A DNA stretch of 64,000 nucleotides from Amylostereum areolatum (taxonomy: Eukaryota; Basidiomycota; Agaricomycetes; Russulales; Stereaceae): contig SAXG01000041.1 in NCBI GenBank assembly GCA_012932865.1, positions 334,116 through 398,115 on the forward strand. Direction: 5' to 3'. Every line of letters starts with the position of its first letter. Position 1 is the stretch's first letter. The notes beneath the pieces are model-generated. The model saw only the letters and a list, made by a program, of their open reading frames with translations. It was not told where the DNA came from and did not search any database. Both the position numbers and the translations under genes were made by a program. Of this stretch, positions 44,380 through 55,439 are shown piece after piece.

Positions 44380-44723
44380 TTTCTTCTTTCACACTTGTCA
44401 GATGCTTACTGCGTCTATCCCCATAGTGTGTATATTAGCTGGCATTCGTCATTGGCGGACGTTGTATCCTAGACGTGTAATATAATGCCGCGAGCGGCGA
44501 GCCCTCTCAACCGCCAATGCCAATCTCTGGATGTACGTTCGTTCGAACCTACCGGATCCAACCCACGGGGTACGACGGTAGCAGTGAGGGAGAGACCAAA
44601 CGGATGGAACGTATCCATGCAACGTTTAGCAGGAAGAAAACAGCCCGCAGCAGAGTAGCAAGAGCTCGTGCGATGAGAGACGATACCCGTAGTGAACGTT
44701 TAAACCTCGACAGGCGCCATCGT
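44380..44723. other. Intergenic region right of the hAT-like element
   Basis: No gene. An inverted repeat CATTGGCGG (about 44450) with CCGCCAATG (about 44511) could form a stem. Otherwise nothing is recognised. Confidence 0.4.
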
Positions 44724-47700
44724 TCACGACGGACTATGACTATGGCTCCCTCGTGCTAGCCCCCCGTCCTCCGCGGCAGACACGCCCTCCGACTCGAGCA
44801 CATATCCAGGATCAATCGCGCGTATAGCGTCGAGCGCGACGGCGCAAGGCACGGCCTGGTTATCGACGACATGCGTGTGTGGCGGATACGCTTTCAAGAC
44901 GTCGAGCGCGTCCTCCACATATGCGGCCGTGCCCACGGTGCCCGCCAGCATCTTCCCCGCCAACGCGATCAGCGCGTCGACGAACGGCCGCGGCAGGCCG
45001 CCGTCGGCGAGAGGCGGGGTGTGGATCGTCGTCGGCACCACCTCCCTCAGGAGCGCGACGAGCAGCTTCTGCGTGCCGGGCCCGTTGTGGGATTCCCACT
45101 CGCGCGTGAGCACGTCGAACGTCTCGAGGAGGAGCTCGCGCACGGCCTCCGTGCTGGGCAGCTCGGGCGCGCGCATCGCGTTCACGAGGAGCTCGAGCGC
45201 GAAGACCATGCCGCCGTCCCGGAGGTCGACCGCGCGCCACAGCTGCGTTTGGAAGGGCGTGCGGAGGGGCCGCATGACCTTCTGCACCTGGGGCATGGCG
45301 AGCTCGCCCGCGACGAGCTCGCTCGGCTTCTCGAGCCCGCTCCACGGCCATCCGTGCGCGTTGACGTTCTGCGCGATCCACGTGGAGATCCAGAGGCGTT
45401 GGACGAGGTGTACGGGGGGCAGGAGCTGCGGGAGAAGCCACGTAGGGGGCGCGGAGAGGATCTCGGGCGGCTGGCGACGAGGATCGGGCTTCCAGCGGAC
45501 GAGCGCGCCCGGGAGGTACTCGAGGACGCCGGCGGTCGCCTTGTGCAGCGTCTCGGTGAGGGCGATCAGCGCGTCGTCCGCCGGGTGTGCCCAGCCGAGA
45601 CGGTGCCAGGCGTCGTCCAGCTGCTCGAACAGCGCGCTGGACTTGTTGACCACGCCCTTGTAGAATGTGTCAAGGCCCTCCGGGTCCAGGTCCAGGTCCA
45701 GGTCGTGATCTTGGCCCGTGTTCAGCGCGCTTTGGATGCTGTTCGCGGTGGACCACGCCTCTTGGACATCCTTGTCGATGAGCCACGCGACCTTGGCGGC
45801 GCATTCGTCCGCACTGGGCTGCGTCTGTAGGTCGACGTCGACGAGGGCTTGAACGACAGTGGCCGCGGCGTCCTTGACGGCCTCGTCCTGGATCATTTGC
45901 TGCACAGCGATGACGGTCATGCACGCGCGACGCGCGGCAAATACGGTGTCCTGGACTTGGGGCTTGGTCGGATCGCCGTCGCCGTCCTTCTCGAACTTGC
46001 CGAGGTAGACGAGCGTGCGGCAGATGGTCTCACTTTCGGAGAACCACTGCCACTCAGCCTTGACCGAGAGGACGAGCTGGAGCGCGGCGTCGATGCACGC
46101 CCGCGCACGTTTCTTGCGGTCGTCGCTGGAGAGGATGCCGTACTCGGTGCAGGTCTTGAGCATGCGCGTGATGCGTCCGCTGAGGTCGCTCACGGTGGCT
46201 TTGCGGTCCTTGTGTTCCCGCGAAAAGAACTTCTTCGTCCAGACATTGTGCATCCATTGCTTGGTAGCGCGCCAGGCCTTGTTCGGGTGCTTCTTGAGAC
46301 CCGTCCAAACCTTGTACGGACGCCTGCTGAGGACACCCCAAAGCCGCTCGAGGAGTGGGCGTTTAGGTTGGACACGGAGTGGAAACAGTCCAGGTAGTTT
46401 CTCCATATCTTCTTCTCCTTTACCTAGGTCCGCCGGGGAGGACGTCATGTGATCGACATCCTCCTGGTTAACCAAGTCGTCTTTCTCGTCCTCGGCCTCC
46501 AGGTACTCCTTTGCCGCTTGCTTCTCCTGTTCCTCCTCAATGATCCTCCGCCACACCGTCTTGCCCCACTCCGAGTTCAGCGACCCTCGAATCCCCGCCA
46601 CGAATGGCTGGAGCTCGCTGTCTTCCGTAAGGTTGTCGATGACCCAACGAATCGCCCGCGCGTCGCGCTCCTTCCTCTGCGGAGACTCGTCCATGGCAAG
46701 TTGAACACGCCCCTCAGTGAGGTCCGTGCTGACAGGAGATTCCTTCCCCCGGTGATCCTTGTGGCGCCTCCCTCGAAGGAATGTCTGGAAAATGTACCAG
46801 AAGATGCCTGAGGCGGGACTCTAGTAGGGAGATTAGGTGTCGAAGATAGGCGCGAACATAGTCCAGGTGTACAGCGCGGCCGAAATGGATATCATGACCG
46901 TCGTCCAAATCGCCACCGACCGGTTGATTTCGAACAGAAACTCTGCGAGGCCGATGAAGAAGAGGAAAAGGGAGATATGGATGAGTGCGGGGATGGCATC
47001 GACGATGAAGGACATGCGCCAGAACTCGGCGCCCTCGTAAAGGAATTGGCGGATGCGCGCGCGCTTCAGAGAGTGGCTGTATCGTTGGAAGACGTGGTGC
47101 ATGTAGTCCCGGACCCATTGCTGGACGATGGTAGCAAAGAGGACGGCGGAAAGACTGAACACCAAGCTCATGAACCAGAAGATATTGATGCGGACGTCGG
47201 AGGCGGCGGGTCCAGAGAAGGATGCATCTTGGGGATCGGGAAAAGAAAGGTTGACCTGCGACCCATTCACCCCGAGCTGGCGGGAAATTTGGGCGAGCAG
47301 GGTGACGGATTGGTTGGCGAATTGCATCGTCTGTTCTGTGGGTTCTGGTTGAAGATTTTGATAGCTTTCGACGATGAAGGCGGTCAGACTGGCAGAGTAC
47401 AAGCCGGCCTAAGACACGCAACCCCGTCAGAGATCATACACGACTAGTAGGAGAGAAAGAACGCACGAAAATGATGATGCTCTCCATGTCATCCTTCCAC
47501 GTCTCCACCAGCGCTCGGTCGTGGCTTTCTGCCTCCGTCACGTACGCCGTCCAAAGCTGGTCCGCGCCCTCGTCGTAATCGCCAATAGGCGGCGTCTTCG
47601 CGCTCGTTTGACCCTTGCTGTCCTTCGAGTTGGCGTCCTGGCGTCCGGCGGCATTATCCTCTATGTTCGCATCGCCTATACGCCTTGTGAGTCATGTTCG

Positions 47701-47908
47701 TAGACAGCCACAGATAAGTAATGCTGACCTTGTTGAGCTTGGGTGGAGGAAGAGGTTGGTGACCCGGAGTCACTACGCGACGGGGTTTGAACACGGTGGC
47801 CGTCTTTAGACTCATAACCAGTTTGATCTAACAAGCCACTGACGAATGAGTAGTGTTGTTAGAGACTGGGAAAACTCGTCGTTTCGTTGGCGGGTTTTGC
47901 GCGGACAT
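44724..47908 (-). pseudogene. DUF6535 membrane protein gene with two in-frame stops
   Basis: An agaricomycete-specific multi-pass membrane protein family. The N-terminal DUF6535 region reads GADQLWTAYVTEAESHDRAL, then intron, AGLYSASLTAFIVESYQNLQ, RINIFWFMSLVFSLSAVLFA, TIVQQWVRDYMHHVFQRY and IWTTVMISISAALYTWTMFA, giving about four TM segments. The long C-terminal part (46694-44724, about 650 codons) is helical and soluble. Between them the continuous frame reads FDT stop SPY stop SPASGIFWYIF: TAA at about 46833 and TAG at about 46821 fall where I recall a conserved CPYKSP-like motif. The 5' end is uncertain: an exon GHRVQTPSRSDSGSPTSSS lies near 47730-47800 and a possible ATG at 47908. The stops suggest a pseudogene. 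Confidence 0.7.
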
Positions 47909-48740
47909 CGCATTTCTTCCCGATAGAGTCATTTCTCCGTCACATGACGTGGTCTTTTTTTTTCTTTTTTCTTGAATACATTTATATCCCGCGTCAAGTA
48001 CCTAAGACTAAATGCGGCTCCCTGAAGGGTACAGGTGAACGGAAAGTATGGTAGGGTAGAGTCGGACAGAAGGATGGAAGGGTCGTTGAAAGGAAGGGAT
48101 GCGTCGAACTCGGGTGGCAAGAGACGGCGCGTTGGGAAACCTGCACGCAGGGGCCGCGCGGTGGTGGGGGCCAAAGCCCCATGAAGAACCGGACCCCATA
48201 CCAACGGGCGTCGACGACAGCTGCAGGCACACTGCCACCTCGCAGCGCTGGCGCATGGAGGAGAGGGAGCTAGACATTGCTAGACCTCAAGAACTCAGCG
48301 GGGGAACCGGGGTGGGTAGGAGGGGTGGGCCGTCGTCCACGTTGACGGCCTCGGTTCTGCGGGGTACCAGCGACACTCCGCATACGTCGCTGGCTTGCGG
48401 CGGAGGGCTGCCGACTTTGACAAGCCTGGCAAGCCAGGTTCTCGCCTCCCCAGGCCTCCCACGCACCCACTTGGGGTCCCCAATCCCAAGTGATGGTGGT
48501 GGTTAGAGGTCAAGAGAGCCCTGTCACATGACGTGGTCAAGCTCAGAGCTTTCGGCGCGTCGCGTCGCTGTCTTTCATTTACTATCTATCTGTCTACGAT
48601 GTGTAGCCCTCCAATACAACCAGAGTTCCTGCAAAGTTCGACCCCCCTGCTTCATCCAGCATATTCCCTCGCTCCGATGACACATTCTGTCCCATCGAAC
48701 GACCACCAATCCGTCAGCCACCCCGCAAACTCGGTCCAAG
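47909..48740. other. Intergenic region, no assigned gene
   Basis: Overlapping frames on both strands, none with a domain. Between 48330 and 48480 the sequence is GC-rich with short repeats of CAAGCCTGGCAAGCCAGG type. Nothing more can be supported. Confidence 0.35.
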
Positions 48741-49145
48741 ATGAAAAGCCCTCGACACGGCCGGCAGCTTCGGATCCTGCAACACGGCCACTCAAAATTA
48801 TGTGTCCTCTGGCGGTCCAGCTATGCTCGCACGACCTGGCGCAGAGATCAAGTTACAGTGGCCATCGACATGCTTCGCGATCGACTCCGGCATATGCACA
48901 GCCCTAGTGCAACCTTCATATCCCCAACCGTGCCGTCGACCCCGCATTCAACATTCAACTTGGAAGATTCCCCTGGCTATTCAAATACTCCCCCAACTCC
49001 TCAGTATTCCTGGTCCAGACCGGTCCTCGCGCGACTTGGTGAGATGTCGCTTCGGTCTCCTGAAACCAGTCGGTCCAGACTCCGCAGGAGAATCACAGTC
49101 ACTCTTCGTGTGGGATGTTCCGAAAGGATCGCAGCTTGCCGGTAG
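48741..49145 (+). CDS. Hypothetical + strand ORF
   Basis: 134 codons reading QVTVAIDMLRDRLRHMHSPS and a Ser/Thr/Pro-rich tail (PHSTFNLEDSPGYSNTPPTP; PVLARLGEMSLRSPETS). The composition is protein-like and could be one exon of a larger gene whose first exon lies near 48599. No domain is recognised and the overlapping frames make the call weak. Confidence 0.25.
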   Translation: MKSPRHGRQLRILQHGHSKLCVLWRSSYARTTWRRDQVTVAIDMLRDRLRHMHSPSATFISPTVPSTPHSTFNLEDSPGYSNTPPTPQYSWSRPVLARLGEMSLRSPETSRSRLRRRITVTLRVGCSERIAACR

Positions 49146-49417
49146 TCTCCTAAAGCAGACGTCGATGGAGTCAACCCTCGTACCTCGGGATCCTCTCATC
49201 AGACGTCTGCTATCACTCGCGTGTCGTTGTCGATAGCTCGGTCAGCCGAATCATGCCAAGTTCCTCCATCAAAAGTAGAGACTTGTTGATTACGCAAAGT
49301 ACGATAAGTGTTCTCGCACAAATTAATTCGCAAATTCGCCGCGCGTAAACGGCTTCCAAGTCGACGAGCGATAAACCACCCCACCACAACATCTTCCACT
49401 CTCCGTGCCCACGCGCG

Positions 49418-50946
49418 ATGCCACCAAAAGACGATCCAAAATACTCCGGATCAAATCGCCAGGTCACGACCAATGCAAAACGCAAGTTCCTCGACGAGAT
49501 TGCCCGGAAGCTACAAAAACACAAATGGTCAATCGGAACGTTCATGGAAGATCTGCTCACAATTGAGAATCCGACGGAGACTCACTCGAAGATGGTGGAG
49601 AAATGGCTGCGAGGAGAAACATCAGCAACCCCGGTGCAAGTCATGGAAATGATCTACACTCACAAGTTTAGCCAGCTCAAATCTACTCGGAGTTCGGACA
49701 AGCAGACAGCGGAGGAGGCGCAACAGACGGAGCGAGGAGATCCTGACAAGGTGGCAAAAGCTCAGATGGAAAGATGGACTGTTGGAAAGGTGGTGGTAAT
49801 GGTGGATCGGGAATCCAAGGACTTGGCCTCGCACGATGCATTCCATATCTCGACCCTGCTCAGCTCGTGGTCGGCGATCTTCAACTTCACGATGGAAGGA
49901 GCCTTGACCGTGATCAGGACAACATCGCCCACGCTCCTTTGTGTAGCGTCTGCGGCTGCTGGGTGTTCGGAAGCAGTGGAGGATCTGGAAACAGAATCTG
50001 GAGCGATGTCAGACACGGATGAGGAACTTCGACCGCCGCCAGTGCGCACGGCGTACCACTCACGACCGATACCCTCCGGAAGAGGAAATAATCCTCGCGA
50101 TCCAATCCTCGTACGCCCCTCCTTCACCGCATGCTTTCCCTGCTTGACTAATCTTTGATTGCCTCGCAGATCGTTCTCACCGTTTGCATGATGCTTATGG
50201 CCACGCGAAGTGTTCATTTCAACCTGTTCCAGAAGGTGGTTTTGGTCTGGATGTTCTCGCACACCGCGCCCCACGGAATGTATGCGGTGCTCGGTCGTCT
50301 TGGTTTGCCAGTTTTGTACACCACAACCCTCCGCCTCCTCCGCTCTCTTTCAAAGTCTGCACAAGAAACGAACCAAGCCATTGCCAGCACGTGCACGTTC
50401 CTCCTGATCTACGACAATATAAACCAGATGGTTAGATCGTGGGATGCGGACTATGGAATCAAAGATACTATTCAAAACGGGACAGCGGCAACCATGGTGG
50501 AGCTTGAGGTCGAGGATGGCTGCGATCTGGAGAAGGTCCTCGACCCGGAACCGCTGCGTCAAGCAAGAGCAGAAAGGCAACGAGAGAATCTCACCTTGGA
50601 AAAGCTCTACGAGCAGGTGAAATGGACCGAGCTCAAGTCCGTCATGGCGTCACATGCTCTTCTCATGCTCATCGACAACGTCCCTTGCCTCGCGAAGCAT
50701 CGTACACTTGTCCTAGCACGGTTCAAGACAACGCACGGTGTACACCGCATGCGAGCGGGGAGGAAGTCAAAGGTCCATCCAATGGCCACATCGGACCATA
50801 ACGAAGGCAACACAGCGGAAAACACGAAGGTCTTGGAGGATCTCTTGATTCACCAGCTCGGGATGTCCAAGGAGGCTGTCGCGAAGATCATTGTCATCAT
50901 CAGCGGAGACCAATCCACTGTCGAGAAGCTACGTACTTTGTGTTAA
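49418..50946 (+). pseudogene. DUF6589-family protein, truncated by an LTR
   Basis: Two exons, 49418-50110 and 50170-50946, joined across a GT-AG intron. The second exon carries family hallmarks: FLLIYDNINQMVRSWDADYG, QNGTAATMVELE, and near its end EGNTAENTKVLEDLLIHQLG and IISGDQSTVEKLRTL. The family is widespread and repeated in agaricomycetes; it is probably transposon-related but its role is not established. Native coding ends with KLRTL; the next codon TGT and the TAA are the first bases of the LTR at 50941. The usual C-terminal half of the domain is therefore absent. Confidence 0.75.
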
Positions 50947-51449
50947 GGACGGTCCTTATCACGTGACAAGCAGCTCAGGCTACAGTATTCGTACGTGTGA
51001 GAGGTGGGATTAGGTGATCCAGATGTCTCAGTTATACGAAGGTTGAGGTTGATAAGCGAAGCAGTAAGTCTTCTCGGAAGACTTAGGCGAGCTTTCGACT
51101 TAGTTACTTTGAGTTCTCTTTAATAGTTTTAAGAGGATGTTCTTATTAAGAACAGTCCTGTATTTACAAAGAGAACGAGCTGAGGAATGGCTCGTTCGAT
51201 GAGCCTCCTTTTATAAGGAAGGAGGTCGAGTAAATATGTGTACATTGAGCGACGGTCGCATCAAGTATCTACGGGGATGAGACTGTGGCACCGTCGTGGC
51301 TATGCCGTTGAGACGGTGACGATCTGTGGCACTGTCGTCGTCGCGTCGTTGAGACGGTTACGAACTGGGGCACAGTCGTAATCCGTCGTTTAGCGACGTC
51401 CTTCCTAATAAGGCAATGGAAAATGAAGTACCTCGGGCAAGTTGTAACA
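50941..51449 (-). repeat. LTR A (family 3), 3' LTR of a - strand element
   Basis: 509 bp starting TGTTAAGGACGG and ending TTGTAACA; its end bases are inverted repeats TGTTA/TAACA. On the - strand a purine tract AGAGAGGGGGATAG directly precedes it, marking it as the 3' LTR. Related copies: LTR B (inverted) and LTR D (same orientation). Confidence 0.85.
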
Positions 51450-51682
51450 CTATCCCCCTCTCTAGAATCTACGTCTCGTAGATTCCTGAATCGAAGCGGT
51501 TCTAGAGGGATGTCTTGAACATGTTGTCGATCGCTCGCTCTTCGCCATTGGAGAAGGAATATTGTTGATGCGAGGAAGGTGAGGATTATAAGTCCTACGA
51601 TGATGCTGACGACGGCGATGAGCCAGCGCAGAGTGGGCGTATTGAAAATCGCGAGATCGGGTGATTGTGCTGATTGCATCAT
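51269..51682 (-). CDS. Single-pass membrane protein ORF next to the LTR
   Basis: From the ATG at 51682, a short polar N-terminus (MMQSAQSPDLAIFNTPTLRW) is followed by a strong transmembrane segment of about 25 residues (LIAVVSIIVGLIILTFLAST...) and a basic cytosolic-type tail (WRRASDRQHVQDIPLEPL). The frame continues through the purine tract into LTR A. Position between other ORFs and the 3' LTR recalls env, but there is no glycoprotein-like ectodomain. Function unknown. Confidence 0.5.
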   Translation of the reverse strand: MMQSAQSPDLAIFNTPTLRWLIAVVSIIVGLIILTFLASTIFLLQWRRASDRQHVQDIPLEPLRFRNLRDVDSREGDSVTTCPRYFIFHCLIRKDVAKRRITTVPQFVTVSTTRRRQCHRSSPSQRHSHDGATVSSP

Positions 51683-51755
51683 GCTTCTGGGTTTGTCGTT
51701 TTCTGATGTTCACTCTTTTATATCCTTGTCCGGACCTCAGCGATAGAATTCTATT

Positions 51756-52139
51756 CTATCGCTTTAACAACGCCTCTACTACTTTCAGGTCCTCCCCATC
51801 TATCGTAGTAGCCCCTAACCGATGTCCTATCCTCGCCGTTGTCGCGTGATCCGGGCTCTTGAACCGAGGCCCGCGCTTTCGGAAGAGTCCCTTGATACCG
51901 CATCTTCCCTTCGACTCTTGCATGGCTTCTTCGTCTAAGCTTCTCGGCCTTTTCATGGCACGAGCGACGTCTGGACGGTTTAGGAGCTCCGTGACTCGTT
52001 TGAGATGACGAAGGAGTTCTTCGTCCTGCGGGTCGGGTGTGGGAGTGCGCGAGAGGACGGGCGAAGGAGGAGGAGTGGTAGGAGGGGTGTGGTCGGTGGT
52101 GGAGAGGTTGCGCGACGAGGAGGCGAGGGTAGAAGACAT
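51756..52139 (-). CDS. Basic Ser/Pro-rich ORF of the family-3 element
   Basis: 127 codons from the ATG at 52139. A Thr/Ser/Pro-rich N-terminus with DHTPPTTPPPSPVLSRTPTP is followed by a helical basic region (DEELLRHLKRVTELLNRPDV; GLFRKRGPRFKSPDHATTAR). No known domain. A decayed counterpart lies near 62520-62900, which shows it is a conserved part of the element. Confidence 0.5.
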   Translation of the reverse strand: MSSTLASSSRNLSTTDHTPPTTPPPSPVLSRTPTPDPQDEELLRHLKRVTELLNRPDVARAMKRPRSLDEEAMQESKGRCGIKGLFRKRGPRFKSPDHATTARIGHRLGATTIDGEDLKVVEALLKR

Positions 52140-52527
52140 AGTGGTTGGTTTGGGTGGTGTAGGTTGGTTTGTTAGACGATGTCTGAGGATATTATCGTCT
52201 TTGTGGCTTTTCCTTTTATGCTTGCGATGCGGAGGGGCAATGATGTAATCATTGCCGTTAATCGTAAGTGAAACTCGTACATAATCAGACATGAGTCGTA
52301 AGTAAGCGATGCGTCCAGCGCGTCGCATAGAGAATACCAAGCGTTTCGCCTTCTCATAGCGATAGGAACCGGTACAGTAGAGAAGTCCGAGGAAAATATG
52401 CGTGCGAATGAGGGCGCAGTCCTTGATTAGTCCGAGAATTATCGTAACAATAGATGCGAAAGCGCGATGATGTCGATGAGAGAGAAAGTCCGAGTGCGTA
52501 ATGATGAGTGAAAGTTCGTCCGTGTGC

Positions 52528-54231
52528 TTACCAGGGCTCCGGCCAGTGATCCTTTGATTCCTCCGCTTCCTGCAAGTCCCAATCTTCTTCCTTCCAGAAG
52601 AGATCGTCGACGCGCCAAGAGTGGTTGAAGCGCGAAGGAGGTTCCCGCTGAGTGCGGAGCATGGCGTCCTCCCAGTACAACCACTGTTCGGTGGCGTGTT
52701 GGGCGGCTTCGTGCGTCAGGCTCTCACGTCGCGCGAGGAATCCCAGAAGTTGCCTGTGAGCGCGGGCGGTAGCGTCGGTGCGTCGGAGGTGGGGGTGGGA
52801 CATCAGTGTTCCTGGACCGTAGCTGGTATCCGGATGGCTCGGGCTCGGGCGAGGAAGAAGAGTCTGTGGTCGGAGGGGATAGCAAGACCGTGATCGGGGG
52901 AAGTGAGGGGGAGCGTTCTTGCGACGGGGACAGTCTCGGCGGAGATGGCCTCGCTCGCCGCATTTCCAGCAGCATTTCCGCGGCTTTGCGGGAATCACGT
53001 CCCACTTCTCTTGCGTCGACGTGGTCGGCTCGTCGCTCCATGGGTCCGAGGGATTCTCGGCTACTTCCTTCGTCTTGTCGTCCTCCGGACTGTCCGGTTC
53101 GTCCGCCGAGCTGTCCGATTTGTCCATTGACTCGCGGTCTCGTTTCCAGCGGACGCGGGTTTCCTTCATTTCCTCTATTATCTCCTGGATTTTGTCGCAG
53201 TTCTTCATTGCTCGACTTATCGGGGAGTTCGACGTTTCGGATTCGCTTGAGTGGTCTTCCGTCGGGGTCGACAGATTCATGTTTACGTCGCTGTGAGGCG
53301 ACTCGGGGATCCTGGGCGATGGAATCTCGATCGTGGTCGGAGTGCAAATGTAGGAATGAGGGATAAGCAGGGGGACCTCCGTGCCATGGCATGGGAGTGT
53401 CGCTAGCAGATACCGGGAATGGAGTTGGTGGTCTAGGCATTGTGGGCAGCCGAGAAGATGTCCCAGGTATTGGTCGCGGATTGCCGGTCTGTTGTCTGGG
53501 CTCTGGGGAAGCCAGGGGCTGTCCGGATCGCTCTCCGGGTAATCCGTTTCTAGTGACGGGAGGCTGGACAGGGTTAATCTGGGTGATGCCGGGGATGGGT
53601 AAGGATCCTGGCGGTGTGGGAGCGGTGACGGGTTGTGGAGGGGCGTTAGGAAGGAACGGGGGTCTGGTGAGGGCGGATGCGATGGGATCGGGTCGAACAG
53701 TATAGCCCGGGGAGATGTGATGTCCATGGAAGATGAGGTCGATGTCGGGGCCTTCACGTGACAACATATGGGGAACTCCGGTAGTTTCCATTCGTCTCCG
53801 GAGGATTTCTCCTTCGTAAGCGGCACGGAAGGTATGTCTTTCCCAGTTGAGCCAGTTGACTCGGAGTCCGACTTCGGTGAGGAACTTTCGCAGTTCTGCG
53901 ACGTTGAGTATAGCCGCTGCGCTAGTTTCCTGAATCGTCGAAGAAGCTTGACCTCTCGCTCCTCCATTTCGGTCGAGAGCGTCAGGTACCTCGAGTCTAA
54001 CTGGCGGAGTTCTCCGTCGAGCATCTTGATGTGTTCTCCAGTATGTTCCTGACATCGGCTGACTCCCTCTTGAGGTTGTCTATCCGTTCTCTGGCCTGTT
54101 CGATCGCTACTACTCCGGCTATCATGCGGGCTATCTGGCTCTCTAGGATCGGGGGAATCGGGCTGGTAGGACTTCCGTGGCTCCGGGCCACGGGGATTGC
54201 ATTAGCACCTGTGAGGAATCGGGTGCTTTAG
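52528..54231 (-). CDS. Coiled-coil and CCHC zinc-knuckle protein of the family-3 element
   Basis: A gag-like nucleic-acid-binding protein. The N-terminal part, in one frame from 54231 (RMIAGVVAIEQARERIDNLK), and the next part from 54024 (LRQLDSRYLTLSTEMEEREV) are both coiled-coil-like, and joining them needs a splice or frameshift near 54000-54060. The middle is acidic/Ser/Pro-rich; a zinc knuckle CWKCGERGHLRRDC lies near 52965-53010; the C-terminus is Trp-rich and acidic (WLYWEDAMLRTQ; WKEEDWDLQEAEE). A second open frame (52724-54055) overlaps most of it and is probably a shadow. A copy at 63179-63963 has lost the His of the knuckle. Confidence 0.6.
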
Positions 54232-54809
54232 TTAGGGTTCTTCTGTGTGCTTCTAGTCGGCTTACCCCTGTTCTTCCGTCTGGTCCTGACCTAGACGGAG
54301 ACGGAGGAGGTCCTGACTACGAATTGACTTCATGCAAGATTTGCTGCCGATCGAGCGAGAGACAGTCTCCGCAGAGGCCGCGTTCTTGGTTTGAGTGTGG
54401 TGTGTCTCTGTGCGACGCGAGACCGTATGCGGTCGACATTGTTTAGGGTGAGTAGATTTGATGGTCGAGGAGGTGTTGGTTGCGTTTGGGGTGGTGGACC
54501 TTGGTGATCTGTCCTTGTTGACCCGTAGGTTTTTATCATCCCCTCTTGTTGGCAGTGCATTCGTCTGAATATCGGAGTCTCACCATGTCTTACTTTCGTC
54601 TTGCGTTTCTTTCGTCTTGTTGGTCTTCGTTCTTGCTGTGTTGCGGTCGGTTTTCGTCATGATCAGTGCTTCTTCTGTTGTTGGTTCACTCTGATTGGCC
54701 TGGGGTGGGCAACTTCGTGGCCTTGGGTTATGCGGTGGAACTCTGTGATCGCATCTTTTGTCCTTCCAGATTAATGCCGGTCCCATGTGTTTCCAGAGTC
54801 GGGGTATTG

Positions 54810-55375
54810 TGTTACACAACTTGTCAAGGGAACTTCAACTCTTTCCATTCTTACTACGGAAGGACGTCGCTAAACACGGATTACGACTGCGACCCAGTTC
54901 GTCAACCGTCTCACGTACGCGACGACGACATGAGGCCACAGATCGTCAATCCACCCCGACGTACAGTGCACAGATCGCAAACCTGTCATCAACGCTAAGC
55001 CACGATGGGCCACAGTCTCATCCCCTTAGATACTTATGCGAACCGTCGCTCAATGTACACATATTTACACTCGACCTATCCTTCCTTATAAAGGATGCTC
55101 ATCGAACGAGCTATCCTCAGCTCGTCTCTTTGTAAATACAGACTGTTCTTTCTTACTGATAGAACCTCCTCTTAAAACGTATAAAGAGAGACCACAAGTA
55201 ACTACGTCGAAAGCTCGCCTAAGTCTTCCGAGAAGACTTACTGCTTCGCTTATCAACTCCAACCTTCGTATAACTGAAACCGTCTGGGACACCTGTCCCA
55301 CCTCCTCAAACTCACCTGTACGAATACTGTAGAACCTGAGGAGCCGCTTGCAGTGGATAAGGACCGTCCTTAACA
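54810..55375 (+). repeat. LTR B (family 3), inverted relative to LTR A
   Basis: 566 bp, TGTTACACAACTTG to CCGTCCTTAACA, the reverse complement of the LTR A type. Downstream it is followed by the same leader sequence that follows LTR D on the - strand, so it acts as 5' LTR of the + strand element. Confidence 0.85.
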
Positions 55376-55439
55376 CTAGAAACGGCTCTTCCTCTACATA
55401 TAGCTCACCCACACGTTTGGTGCAGAGCATCACGAAACA

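Larger units (their letters stand above)
50941..54809 (-). mobile_element. Family-3 LTR element, 3' part, no pol
   Basis: Read on the - strand: coiled-coil plus CCHC protein, a basic Ser/Pro-rich protein, a single-pass membrane protein, purine tract, LTR A. No protease, reverse transcriptase or integrase is found in this 3.9 kb. It is either a pol-less non-autonomous element or the part after pol of a larger element, cut by the inverted LTR B at 54810. The second reading would put these ORFs in the env position. Confidence 0.65.

Noticed and set aside
44520..44560. tRNA-like T-loop sequence GTTCGAACC
   Set aside because: No matching acceptor stem or anticodon arm could be found around it.
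44871..45830. 319-codon + strand ORF opposite the DUF6535 gene
   Set aside because: Arg/Glu-rich antisense shadow of the GC-rich C-terminal exon.
52724..54055. 443-codon frame overlapping the CCHC protein
   Set aside because: Pro/Arg-rich, lacks the zinc knuckle, and is the alternative frame of the better-supported ORF.
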